DNA of 64,000 nucleotides from Kitasatospora sp. MAA4 (lineage in GTDB: Bacteria; Actinomycetota; Actinomycetes; Streptomycetales; Streptomycetaceae), in NCBI RefSeq assembly GCF_029893355.1, contig NZ_JARZAI010000003.1, positions 1 to 64,000 of the forward strand, given 5' to 3'. Under the pieces are notes generated by a model. It saw nothing but the letters and a program-made list of their open reading frames with translations, did not search any database and was not told where the DNA came from. A program made the position numbers and the translations under genes. Below, piece after piece: positions 8,103 to 16,304 of the stretch. Each line of letters begins with the position of its first letter. The stretch's first letter is position 1.

Positions 8103-10712
8103 ATGGGTCGCATGGCACGCGGAAGGCTGCGGATCTACCTCGGGGCCGCCCCCGGGGTCGGAAAGACGTACGCCATGCTCTGCGAGGCCCACCGGCGGCT
8201 GTCCCGCGGCACGGACGTGGTGATCGGTTTCGTCGAGCACCACAACCGGGAGAACACCGCCGAGTTGCTGCACGGCCTCGAGGCCGTCCCGCGCCGCACC
8301 CTGGAGCACCGCGGCGCCGAGTTCACCGAGCTGGACCTGGACGCACTGCTGGCCCGCCGTCCGCAGGTCGCCCTGGTCGACGAGTTGGCGCACACCAACG
8401 TCCCCGGCTGCCGCAACGCCAAGCGCTGGCAGGACGTCGAGGAGCTGCTCGCGGCCGGCATCGACGTGATCTCCACCGTCAACATCCAGCACCTGGAGTC
8501 GCTCGGCGACGTGGTCGAGGGCATCACGGGTGTGCGCCAGCGCGAGACCGTGCCGGACGAGGTGGTCCGCCGGGCCGACCAGATCGAGCTGGTCGACATG
8601 TCCCCGCAGGCGCTGCGCCGCCGGTTGGCGCACGGCAACGTCTATGCGCCGGACAAGATCAACGCCGCGCTCTCCAACTACTTCCGCCCCGGCAACCTCA
8701 CCGCACTGCGTGAGCTGGCTCTGCTCTGGACGGCCGACCGGGTCGACGAGTACCTCCTGACCTACCGGGCCGAGCAGGGCATAGCCGACACCTGGCAGGC
8801 CCGTGAGCGGATCGTGGTGGGCCTGACCGGCGGCCCCGAGGGCGCCACGCTGATCCGCCGGGCCGCCAGGATCGCCGCCAAGGGCTCCGGCAGCGAGCTG
8901 CTGGCCGTCCACATCTCGCGCTCGGACGGCCTGGCCGGCGGCGGCTCCCCGCAGTCGCTGATCGAGCAGCGGGTGCTGGTGGAGAGCCTGGGCGGCAGCT
9001 TCCACACCGTGCTGGGCGACGACCCGTCGCAGGCGCTGCTGGACTTCGCGCGCGGGGTCAACGCCACCCAGATCGTGCTCGGCTCCAGCCGCCGCAAGGC
9101 CTGGCAGTACATCTACGGCCCGGGCGTGGGCAGCACGGTGGCCCGCGACTCCGGCGACATCGACGTCCACATCGTCACCCACGAGCACGTCGCGCACGGG
9201 CGCGGCCGGATCCCGGTCCGTCCGATCACCGATCTGGGACGGACCCGCACGATCGCCGGCTGGCTGATCGGGGTGGCCGGACCGCTGCTGCTCAGCGCGG
9301 TGCTCACCGGCGTCCGCGGCCCGGGGCTGCCCACCGACATGCTGCTCTTCCTGTCGGTCACGGTCTGCGCGGCGCTGGTCGGCGGGCTGCTCCCGGCGAT
9401 CGCCGCCGCCCTGGTCGGCTCGACGGCGCTCAACTACTACTTCACGCCCCCCACGCACACCTTCACCATCTCCGATCCCGAGAACATCCTGGCGGTCGCC
9501 ATCTTCACGGCGGTCGGGATCTCGGTCGCCACCGTGGTCGACACCGCCGCCAAGCGGAGCCACCAGGCCGCCCGCGCCCAGACCGAGGCGCAGACGCTGA
9601 GCGCGCTGGCGGGCACCGTGCTGCGCGGCGCGCCCGGCGGCGAGGGCGTCCTGACGGCCCTGCTGGACCAGGTCCGGGAGACCTTCCAGCAGGAGTCCGT
9701 CGCCCTCCTGGAGCGCTCCGACGAGCACGCGCCCTGGCAGTGCGCCGCCGCGAGCGGTCCCCACCCGCCGACCCGGCCCGACGAGGCGGACGTGGACGTG
9801 CCGGTGGGCGAGAACCTCGCGCTGGTGCTGGACGGCCGGGTGCTGCCCGCCGAGGACCGCCGGCTGCTGGGGGCCTTCGCGGCCCAGGCCGCCGTGGTGC
9901 TGGAGCGCCGCCGACTCGCCAAGGAGGCGATCGCCGCCCGCCGGCAGGCCGAGGGCAACCGGATCCGCACCGCCCTGCTGGCCGCCGTCTCGCACGACCT
10001 GCGCACGCCGCTGGCCGGGATCAAGGCGGCGGTCTCCTCGCTGCGCGCCGAGGACGTCGAGTGGGACGCGGCCGACGAGGCCGAGCTGCTGGCCGGCATC
10101 GAGGCCGGCGCCGACCGTCTCGACCACCTGATCAACAACCTGCTGGACATGAGCCGCCTGCAGACCGGCACGGTCACCCCGCTGATCCAGGAGGTGGACC
10201 TGGACGAGGTGGTCCCGTTCGCGCTCGGCGGCGTCCCGCTGGAGTCCGTCCGCCTTGAGGTGCCGGAGACGCTGCCGATGGTCCCGGCCGACGCCGGGCT
10301 GCTGGAGCGGGCGCTGGCCAACCTGATCGAGAACGCGGTGAAGTACAGCCCGCCGGGTGAGCGGGTGCTGGTCAAGGCCGACGCCCTGGAGCCGTCGACC
10401 GGACCCGGCCGGGTCGAGCTGCGGGTGGTCGACCGCGGGCCGGGCGTCCCGGAGGAGGCCAAGGAGAAGATCTTCGCGCCCTTCCAGCGCTACGGCGACG
10501 CGCCCCGCGGCGCCGGCGTCGGTCTCGGCCTCGCGGTGGCCCGCGGCTTCGTGGAGGCGATGGGCGGCACACTGGCCGCCGAGGACACTCCGGGCGGCGG
10601 CCTGACCATGGTCGTCGTCCTGCCCGCAGTCGAACGGCCGCCCGAAGCGGCCGTGCCCGACCTGCCCCCGATCACTCCCCCCCTCGCCCCCCGAAAGGCG
10701 GAGCACGCATGA
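8103..10712 (+). CDS. kdpD: Sensor histidine kinase KdpD
   Basis: 869 residues. Order: KdpD N-terminal domain with Walker-like GAAPGVGKTYAML (about 10-22) and DELAHTN, a universal-stress-like domain (about 235-350), four membrane helices (DUF4118, about 385-490), a GAF-like region, the phospho-acceptor His near 631 in AVSHDLRTPLAGIKAAV, then the ATPase N box (NLIENAVKYSP) and G boxes. KdpD senses low K+ or ionic stress and phosphorylates KdpE. No clear ribosome site is seen; the ATG at 8112 is an equally good start. It overlaps kdpE by ATGA. The usual target operon kdpFABC is not adjacent. Confidence 0.95.
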   Translation: MGRMARGRLRIYLGAAPGVGKTYAMLCEAHRRLSRGTDVVIGFVEHHNRENTAELLHGLEAVPRRTLEHRGAEFTELDLDALLARRPQVALVDELAHTNVPGCRNAKRWQDVEELLAAGIDVISTVNIQHLESLGDVVEGITGVRQRETVPDEVVRRADQIELVDMSPQALRRRLAHGNVYAPDKINAALSNYFRPGNLTALRELALLWTADRVDEYLLTYRAEQGIADTWQARERIVVGLTGGPEGATLIRRAARIAAKGSGSELLAVHISRSDGLAGGGSPQSLIEQRVLVESLGGSFHTVLGDDPSQALLDFARGVNATQIVLGSSRRKAWQYIYGPGVGSTVARDSGDIDVHIVTHEHVAHGRGRIPVRPITDLGRTRTIAGWLIGVAGPLLLSAVLTGVRGPGLPTDMLLFLSVTVCAALVGGLLPAIAAALVGSTALNYYFTPPTHTFTISDPENILAVAIFTAVGISVATVVDTAAKRSHQAARAQTEAQTLSALAGTVLRGAPGGEGVLTALLDQVRETFQQESVALLERSDEHAPWQCAAASGPHPPTRPDEADVDVPVGENLALVLDGRVLPAEDRRLLGAFAAQAAVVLERRRLAKEAIAARRQAEGNRIRTALLAAVSHDLRTPLAGIKAAVSSLRAEDVEWDAADEAELLAGIEAGADRLDHLINNLLDMSRLQTGTVTPLIQEVDLDEVVPFALGGVPLESVRLEVPETLPMVPADAGLLERALANLIENAVKYSPPGERVLVKADALEPSTGPGRVELRVVDRGPGVPEEAKEKIFAPFQRYGDAPRGAGVGLGLAVARGFVEAMGGTLAAEDTPGGGLTMVVVLPAVERPPEAAVPDLPPITPPLAPRKAEHA

Positions 10713-11389
10713 CCCGGGTCCTCGTAGTGGACGACGAACCGCAGATCGTCCGCGCGCTGGTGATCAACCTCAAGGCGCGCAAGTACGAGGTGGACGCGGC
10801 GCACGACGGCGCCAGCGCACTGGAGCTGGCCGCCGCGCGCCACCCCGACGTGGTCGTCCTGGACCTCGGCCTGCCCGACATGGACGGGGTGGAGGTGATC
10901 AAGGGCCTGCGCGGCTGGACCAGGGTCCCGATCATCGTGCTCTCCGCCCGGCACGCCTCGGACGAGAAGGTCGAGGCGCTGGACGCGGGCGCCGACGACT
11001 ACGTCACCAAGCCGTTCGGGATGGACGAGCTGCTGGCCCGGATGCGGGCCGCCGTGCGGCGGGCCGAGCCGGTGGTCGGCGAGGACGACTCGCTGGTGGT
11101 CACCGAGGGCTTCACCGTCGACCTCGCGGCGAAGAAGGTCAACCGGGACGGCACCGACGTCCGGCTCACTCCCACCGAGTGGCACCTGCTGGAAGTGCTG
11201 GTCCGCAACGCCGGCCGGCTGGTCAGCCAGACCCAGCTGCTCCAGGAGGTCTGGGGCCCGGCCTACCGGACCGAGACCAACTACCTGCGGGTCTACCTGG
11301 CCCAGCTGCGCCGCAAGCTGGAGGCGGACCCCTCGCACCCGCGGCACTTCATCACCGAACCGGGCATGGGATACCGCTTCGAGGCGTGA
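10709..11389 (+). CDS. kdpE: Response regulator KdpE
   Basis: 226 residues, OmpR/PhoB type. Receiver domain: acidic pocket VVDDEP, phospho-acceptor Asp about residue 52 in VVVLDLGLPDMDG, conserved Thr/Ser in VLSAR and Lys in VTKPFG. C-terminal winged helix: LTPTEWHLLEVLVRNAGRLV and TNYLRVYLAQLRRKLE, a KdpE-like form. It is translationally coupled to kdpD. Expected to activate high-affinity K+ uptake genes at low K+. Confidence 0.95.
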   Translation: MTRVLVVDDEPQIVRALVINLKARKYEVDAAHDGASALELAAARHPDVVVLDLGLPDMDGVEVIKGLRGWTRVPIIVLSARHASDEKVEALDAGADDYVTKPFGMDELLARMRAAVRRAEPVVGEDDSLVVTEGFTVDLAAKKVNRDGTDVRLTPTEWHLLEVLVRNAGRLVSQTQLLQEVWGPAYRTETNYLRVYLAQLRRKLEADPSHPRHFITEPGMGYRFEA

Positions 11390-11443
11390 GTTCGGCCTGT
11401 TCGAGCACGACATCGGGAGGCACTGAACCGGTACCCTTCCGGC

Positions 11444-11851
11444 ATGAGTGGTAACAGCAGCGACCAGCCGCAGGGCCGCCTGCGCCGGATGTTCAGCCGC
11501 CTCACCTCCAGCCAGGAAGAACTCCAGGCGGAGGAGCTGCGCCAGAACTGCGCGGAGTCGGGATGCACCCCGATCGCCAGTTGCGGGGACCGCGAAGTGG
11601 TCACGGTGGCGGGCACTCTGCGGACCGTGACCCTCCGCCCCCGGGCCGGTGTGCCGGCCCTGGAGGCCGAGCTGTTCGACGGCACGGAGGCGCTGGACGT
11701 GGTCTGGCTCGGCCGTCGCTCGATCGCGGGCATAGAGCCCGGCCGTCGCATGATCGCCAGTGGCCGGCTCGGCCATGCACGCGGGCGCCGCGTGCTGTTC
11801 AACCCTCGCTACGAACTGCGTCCGGTGGGACAGGGGAGCGATCACCAGTGA
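11444..11851 (+). CDS. OB-fold nucleic-acid-binding domain protein
   Basis: 135 residues. The core (VVTVAGTLRTVTLRPRAGVPALEAELFDG, VVWLGRRSIAGIEPGRRMIASGRL) has the five-strand pattern of a small OB fold as in the tRNA-anticodon-type family. The N-terminal about 35 residues are charged. TACCCT at 11432-11437 lies 6 nt before the ATG, suggesting a leaderless transcript. The stop overlaps the next GTG, so it is co-translated with a DUF3159 membrane protein. Function unknown; the pairing with K+ genes is only positional. Confidence 0.75.
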   Translation: MSGNSSDQPQGRLRRMFSRLTSSQEELQAEELRQNCAESGCTPIASCGDREVVTVAGTLRTVTLRPRAGVPALEAELFDGTEALDVVWLGRRSIAGIEPGRRMIASGRLGHARGRRVLFNPRYELRPVGQGSDHQ

Positions 11852-12606
11852 CCAATCCGCCCGGCGGCGAACACGACGCCGCCGCTCCGCTCTCCGCTGC
11901 GCTCACGCAGGTCGACGAGCCGCCCGCAGCGCCGGAATCGCCCGAGGAGGCCGCGGCCCGTGAGGCAGCCGCCTCCCGGGAGGCCGCCGACACGGTGATC
12001 AAGGCCTTCGGCGGCGTCCGCGGCATGATCGACATGACCCTCCCGGGTCTGGTCTTCATCCTCACCTTCAACATCACCCACCAGGTCGCCACGGCGGCCT
12101 GGGCGGCGCTGGGCCTCAGCGGGATCTTCGTGGTGCTGCGGCTGCTGCGCCGGGAGACCGTCCAGCACGCCTTCGGCGGCGTCTTCGGCGTGGCGATCGG
12201 CGCCTACATCGCCATGAAGACCGGCAAGGCCCAGGACTTCTACCTGCCCGGGCTGCTCTACAACGTCGGCTACTGCATCGTGCTGGCGATCTCCGCGCTG
12301 GTGCGCTGGCCGGCGATCGGGGTGACGCTCGGCCCGGTGACCGGCGAGATGTTCACCTGGCGGACGAAGAACCCGGGCCGGCTGGCCGCGTACACCAAGG
12401 CCACCTGGGCCTGGGTGGTGATCATGGGCATCAAGCCGGTGATCCTCTTCCCGCTCTACTTCACCGGCAACGTCAACCTGCTGGGCTGGCTCAAGGTCGC
12501 GCTGGGCATCCCGCCGATGCTGCTGGCGATGTACGTGACCTGGCGGATCCTGCTCACCGCCCCGCCGCCCATCAAGGCGGAGGAGCCAGCGGAGGACCCC
12601 GCCTGA
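11848..12606 (+). CDS. DUF3159-family membrane protein
   Basis: 252 residues, from a GTG overlapping the preceding stop (GTGA) with AGGGGAG upstream. An Ala/Glu-rich N-terminus of about 45 residues precedes several membrane segments (LPGLVFILTFNIT, AAWAALGLSGIFVVLRLL, YNVGYCIVLAISALV, AWVVIMGIKPVILFPLYF). The arrangement matches DUF3159 proteins conserved in actinobacteria. No biochemical function is known. Position between kdpDE and the TrkA/KimA genes makes a cation-related role possible but unproven. Confidence 0.78.
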   Translation: MTNPPGGEHDAAAPLSAALTQVDEPPAAPESPEEAAAREAAASREAADTVIKAFGGVRGMIDMTLPGLVFILTFNITHQVATAAWAALGLSGIFVVLRLLRRETVQHAFGGVFGVAIGAYIAMKTGKAQDFYLPGLLYNVGYCIVLAISALVRWPAIGVTLGPVTGEMFTWRTKNPGRLAAYTKATWAWVVIMGIKPVILFPLYFTGNVNLLGWLKVALGIPPMLLAMYVTWRILLTAPPPIKAEEPAEDPA

Positions 12607-12608
12607 CG

Positions 12609-12645
12609 GAAGGGCCCGTACCCCACGCCGGGGTACGGGCCCTTC
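12609..12645. terminator. Terminator between convergent DUF3159 and trkA genes
   Basis: Perfect 16-bp inverted repeat (arm GAAGGGCCCGTACCCC, loop ACGCC), 3 bp after the DUF3159 stop; it can serve both strands. Confidence 0.82.
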
Positions 12646-12668
12646 TGCCTCTGTTCTGCCTCTGTCGC

Positions 12669-13340
12669 CTACTGGGCGCCGGAGCCTGCCGAGAGCAGGT
12701 CCTCCAGCTCCTCCTCGCGCTCCTGGGCCGCGACGAAGAGCAGCTCGTCGCCGCCCTCCAGGGTGTCGTCCTTGCCCGGCACCAGCACCCGGCCGGCCCG
12801 GATGATGGTCACCAGCGCGGTGTCGGTCGGCCAGCTCACGTCGCCGACCCGGGTGCCCACCAGCTCGGTGTCCGCGGCCAGCGTCAGCTCGACGAGGTTG
12901 GCGTTGCCCTGGCTGAAGCGCATCAGCCGGACCAGGTCACCGACGCTCACCGCCTCCTCGACCAGCGCGGACATCAGCCGCGGGGTGGAGACGGCCACGT
13001 CGACGCCCCAGGACTCGTTGAAGAGCCACTCGTTCTTCGGGTTGTTCACCCGGGCGACCACCCGCGGCACGCCGTACTCGGTCTTCGCCAGCAGCGAGAC
13101 CACCAGGTTGACCTTGTCGTCACCCGTGGCGGCGATCACCACGTGGCAGTGCTGCAGCGCCGCCTCGTCCAGCGAGGTGATCTCGCAGGCGTCGGCCAGC
13201 AGCCACTCCGCCATCGGGACCCGCTCGACCGAGATCGAGTTCGGGTTCTTGTCCACGAGCAGTACCTCGTGGCCGTTCTCCAGCAGCTCGGCCGCGATCG
13301 ATCGGCCGACCGCGCCTGCTCCGGCAATTGCGACTCGCAT
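12669..13340 (-). CDS. TrkA-family K+ channel/transporter regulatory subunit (second of pair)
   Basis: 223 residues: a Rossmann TrkA_N domain (MRVAIAGAGAVGRSIAAEL, acidic LLVDKN after the second strand, VIAATGDDKVNL) and a C-terminal TrkA_C domain (LAADTELVGTRVGDV to ELLFVAA). Such cytosolic subunits bind nucleotides and gate K+ transporters. Its ATG overlaps the stop of the upstream trkA-like gene by one base (TGATG). Next to the divergent KimA-like transporter, both are likely to regulate that transporter or another K+ system. Confidence 0.88.
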   Translation of the reverse strand: MRVAIAGAGAVGRSIAAELLENGHEVLLVDKNPNSISVERVPMAEWLLADACEITSLDEAALQHCHVVIAATGDDKVNLVVSLLAKTEYGVPRVVARVNNPKNEWLFNESWGVDVAVSTPRLMSALVEEAVSVGDLVRLMRFSQGNANLVELTLAADTELVGTRVGDVSWPTDTALVTIIRAGRVLVPGKDDTLEGGDELLFVAAQEREEELEDLLSAGSGAQ

Positions 13341-14005
13341 CAGTGACCCTCCTCCGGGCCCTTGGCGAACGCCGCCTCGACCGTCGCCATGTCCGCCCGG
13401 CGCAGCATCACCTGCACCAGATCGCCTTCCTGCAGCACCATCTGCGGTGCCGGCAGCACACCCTCGCCCAGCCGGGTGATGAACGCCACCCTGGTCCCGG
13501 AGGCCTCCTCCAGCTCGAGCACCCGGCGACCGATCCAGGCCGCGGCGAACGGCACCTCGGCGAGCTGGACGGTCCCGCTCGGGTCCTGCCAGAGCGGCTC
13601 GGCGCCGCTGGGCAGCAGCCGGCGCAGCATCTGGTCGGCGGTCCAGCGGACGGTGGCCACGGTCGGGATGCCCAGGCGCTGGTAGACCTCGGCGCGGCGG
13701 GGGTCGTAGATCCGGGCCGCGACGTGCTCGACGCCGAAGTTCTCCCGGGCCACCCGGGCCGCGATGATGTTCGAGTTGTCGCCGCTGCTGACCGCGGCGA
13801 AGGCGCCGGCCTCCTCGATGCCGGCCTCCCGCAGGGTGTCCTGGTCGAAACCGACGCCGGTCACCCGCCGACCGTTGAACCCGGCCCCGAGGCGACGGAA
13901 GGCCGTCGGGTCCTGATCGACCACGGCCACCGAGTGGCCCTGCTTCTCCAGTGCTCTGGCGAGGGCGGAACCCACCCGGCCGCAGCCCATGATGACGATG
14001 TGCAC
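13340..14005 (-). CDS. TrkA-family K+ channel/transporter regulatory subunit (first of pair)
   Basis: 221 residues with the same two-domain layout: HIVIMGCGRVGSALARALE, VAVVDQDP, AVSSGDNSNIIAARVARE, then a TrkA_C part with LLPSGAEPLWQDPSG and RVLELEEASGTRVAFI. The GTG at 14005 with upstream GAGG is used; an ATG at 13990 would cut the first beta strand. It is the first gene of the minus-strand pair and divergent from the KimA-like gene. Confidence 0.87.
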   Translation of the reverse strand: MHIVIMGCGRVGSALARALEKQGHSVAVVDQDPTAFRRLGAGFNGRRVTGVGFDQDTLREAGIEEAGAFAAVSSGDNSNIIAARVARENFGVEHVAARIYDPRRAEVYQRLGIPTVATVRWTADQMLRRLLPSGAEPLWQDPSGTVQLAEVPFAAAWIGRRVLELEEASGTRVAFITRLGEGVLPAPQMVLQEGDLVQVMLRRADMATVEAAFAKGPEEGH

Positions 14006-14071
14006 GGTGTTACGACCTCACCCGATCCGTTGCGGCCTTGACCTGGATAGACACCGTTCATCATCCTTCCG

Positions 14072-14089
14072 TGCCCCCGGCGCCGGGGG
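14072..14089. promoter_or_regulatory. Palindrome in the trkA / kimA-like divergent promoter region
   Basis: The 214-bp gap between the divergent genes holds a 16-bp perfect palindrome CCCCCGGCGCCGGGGG (14074-14089). It may be an operator or a hairpin in the trkA leader. No c-di-AMP (ydaO-type) riboswitch pattern is recognised in the gap. Confidence 0.35.
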
Positions 14090-14246
14090 TTCCTTCGCGC
14101 CGCCTCCCAGGCGGGCTGCGGCTCGGCAACTGGAGTGTTGCCCGCAAGCTCATCATCCGACACGCTAGCGGGTCTTTCGAACGGGGGATCGGCAGACCCG
14201 GGGCCTGTTGTCACCCCGTATGCGAGAACCCTTACGCTTTCTTAAC

Positions 14247-16304
14247 GTGCCCAACTTGACGGACGTCCCCAAACGCCTCCTCATCGGTCGCGCGCTGCAC
14301 AACGACCAGCTCGGCGAGACCTTGCTGCCCAAGCGCATCGCCCTGCCGGTCTTCGCCTCCGACGCACTCTCCTCGGTCGCCTACGCCCCGGAGGAGATCC
14401 TCCTCACCCTGTCGATCGCCGGTGTCTCGGCGATCCACTTCTCGTGGCAGATCGGCGTCGTGGTCGCCGTCGTGATGCTCGCGGTGGTGGCCTCCTACCG
14501 GCAGAACGTGCACGCCTACCCCAGCGGCGGCGGCGACTACGAGGTCGCCACCGTCAACCACGGACCCGACTCGGGCCTGGTGGTCGCCAGCGCCCTGATG
14601 GTCGACTACGTGCTGACCGTGGCGGTGTCGACGACCTCCGGCGTGGCGAACGTGGTTTCCGCGGTGCCCGCGCTGCGCGGCCACGAGATGGGGATCAGCG
14701 TCCTGCTGGTCCTCGTCCTGATGGGGATGAACCTGCGCGGCGTCCGCGAGTCCGGATCCGCCTTCGCCGTCCCGACCTACGCCTTCATGGCCGGTGTGAT
14801 CGGGATGGTGCTCTACGGCCTGGTCCGCCACCTGGTCTTCGGCACGGCCCTGCACGCCGAGAGCGCCGGCTTCCACCTCCAGCCGACCCCGGGCAACTCC
14901 GCTGTCACCGGGTTCGCGCTGGTGTTCCTGCTGCTCAGGGCATTCTCCTCGGGCTGCGCGGCGCTCACCGGCGTCGAGGCGATCAGCAACGGCGTGCCGG
15001 CCTTCCGCAAGCCGAAGAGCAGGAACGCCGCGACCACCCTGCTGCTGATGGCGAGCATCGCGGTCACCATGTTCATGGGGATCATCTACCTGGCCCACCT
15101 GACGGGCACCCAGATGGCCGAGAATCCCGCCCAGCAGCTGCTCGGCGCGCCCGCCGACTACCACCAGAAGACGGCGCTGGCGCAGATCAGCGAGGCGGTC
15201 TTCTCCAACTTCACGCCGGGCTTCTACTTCATCGCGGCCGTCACCGGCCTGATCCTGGTGCTGGCCGCCAACACCGCCTTCAACGGCTTCCCGGTGCTCG
15301 GCTCGATCCTCGCCCAGGACCGCTACCTGCCGCGCCAGCTGCACACCCGCGGCGACCGGCTGGCCTTCTCCAACGGCATCATCCTGCTGGCGGGCGCCGC
15401 GATCCTGTTCATCGTGGCCTTCGGCGCCGACCCCAACCGGCTGATCCAGCTCTACATCGTCGGCGTCTTCGTCTCCTTCAACATGAGCCAGTCCGGCATG
15501 ATCCGGCACTGGACCCGGCTGCTGCGCACCGAGACAGACGCCAAGGAGCGCCGCCGGATGCAGCGCTCGCGGGCGATCAACACCTTCGGCCTGGTGATGA
15601 CCGCGGCCGTGCTGATCGTCGTCCTGGTCACCAAGATCGGCCACGCCTGGATCGCCATCGCGACCATGTGCGTGCTCTTCGTGATGATGAAGGCGATCCG
15701 CCGCCACTACGAGACCGTCTCCCGGGAGCTGGTCGCGGCCGAGGAGCCGGACGACACCGTCCTGCCGACCCGGGTGCACGCCATCGTGCTGGTCTCCCGG
15801 CTGCACAAGCCCGCGCTGCGGGCACTGGCGTACGCGCGGCTGGCACGGGCGGACGTCCTGGAGGCGATCACCGTCAACGTGGACCCGCAGGACACCCGGG
15901 CGCTGCGCGAGGACTGGGACGGCCGCGGCATCGAGGTGCCGCTCAAGGTACTGGACTCGCCGTACCGCGAGATCAGCGGGCCGGTCCTGGAGTACGTCAA
16001 GAACCTGCGCCGCAGCAGCCCGCGCGAAGTGGTCAGCGTCTACATCCCCGAGTACGTGGTCGGCCACTGGTACGAACACCTGCTGCACAACCAGAGCGCG
16101 CTGCGGCTCAAGGGGCGGCTGCTCTTCAAGCCCGGCGTGATGGTGACCTCCGTCCCGTGGCAGCTGGAATCGTCCGAGCGGCGCCGCACCCAGCGGGCCT
16201 GGTCGGCTCCCGGAGCCGTTCGACGCGGCGAACCGCGGCACGGCACGGTACCGTCGGGTTCCGTCGAGAACGCCGCCGATGCCAGCAAGGACGCCACTTC
16301 GTGA
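14247..16304 (+). CDS. APC-superfamily potassium transporter, KimA (YdaO)-like
   Basis: 685 residues. LTDVPKRLLIGRAL, LPVFASDALSSVAYAPEEIL and EVATVNHGPDSG match the KimA-type K+/H+ symporters rather than amino acid permeases; about 12 membrane helices are followed by a cytoplasmic C-terminal domain of about 200 residues. The GTG at 14247 is chosen: TACGCT at 14233-14238 lies 8 nt before it (leaderless) and homologs begin at this point; TTG 14208 and ATG 14220 are in-frame alternatives without ribosome sites. The divergent TrkA pair and nearby kdpDE support a K+ role. The last codons overlap the RNA methyltransferase start (GTGA). Confidence 0.83.
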   Translation: MPNLTDVPKRLLIGRALHNDQLGETLLPKRIALPVFASDALSSVAYAPEEILLTLSIAGVSAIHFSWQIGVVVAVVMLAVVASYRQNVHAYPSGGGDYEVATVNHGPDSGLVVASALMVDYVLTVAVSTTSGVANVVSAVPALRGHEMGISVLLVLVLMGMNLRGVRESGSAFAVPTYAFMAGVIGMVLYGLVRHLVFGTALHAESAGFHLQPTPGNSAVTGFALVFLLLRAFSSGCAALTGVEAISNGVPAFRKPKSRNAATTLLLMASIAVTMFMGIIYLAHLTGTQMAENPAQQLLGAPADYHQKTALAQISEAVFSNFTPGFYFIAAVTGLILVLAANTAFNGFPVLGSILAQDRYLPRQLHTRGDRLAFSNGIILLAGAAILFIVAFGADPNRLIQLYIVGVFVSFNMSQSGMIRHWTRLLRTETDAKERRRMQRSRAINTFGLVMTAAVLIVVLVTKIGHAWIAIATMCVLFVMMKAIRRHYETVSRELVAAEEPDDTVLPTRVHAIVLVSRLHKPALRALAYARLARADVLEAITVNVDPQDTRALREDWDGRGIEVPLKVLDSPYREISGPVLEYVKNLRRSSPREVVSVYIPEYVVGHWYEHLLHNQSALRLKGRLLFKPGVMVTSVPWQLESSERRRTQRAWSAPGAVRRGEPRHGTVPSGSVENAADASKDATS

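Noticed and set aside
8097..10706. Minus-strand open frame covering all of kdpD
   Set aside because: Complementary shadow of a GC-rich gene; no recognisable domain, no ribosome site.
14006..14246. c-di-AMP (ydaO) riboswitch before the KimA-like gene
   Set aside because: Expected because KimA is riboswitch-controlled in Bacillus, but no matching conserved core was seen and the gene appears leaderless.
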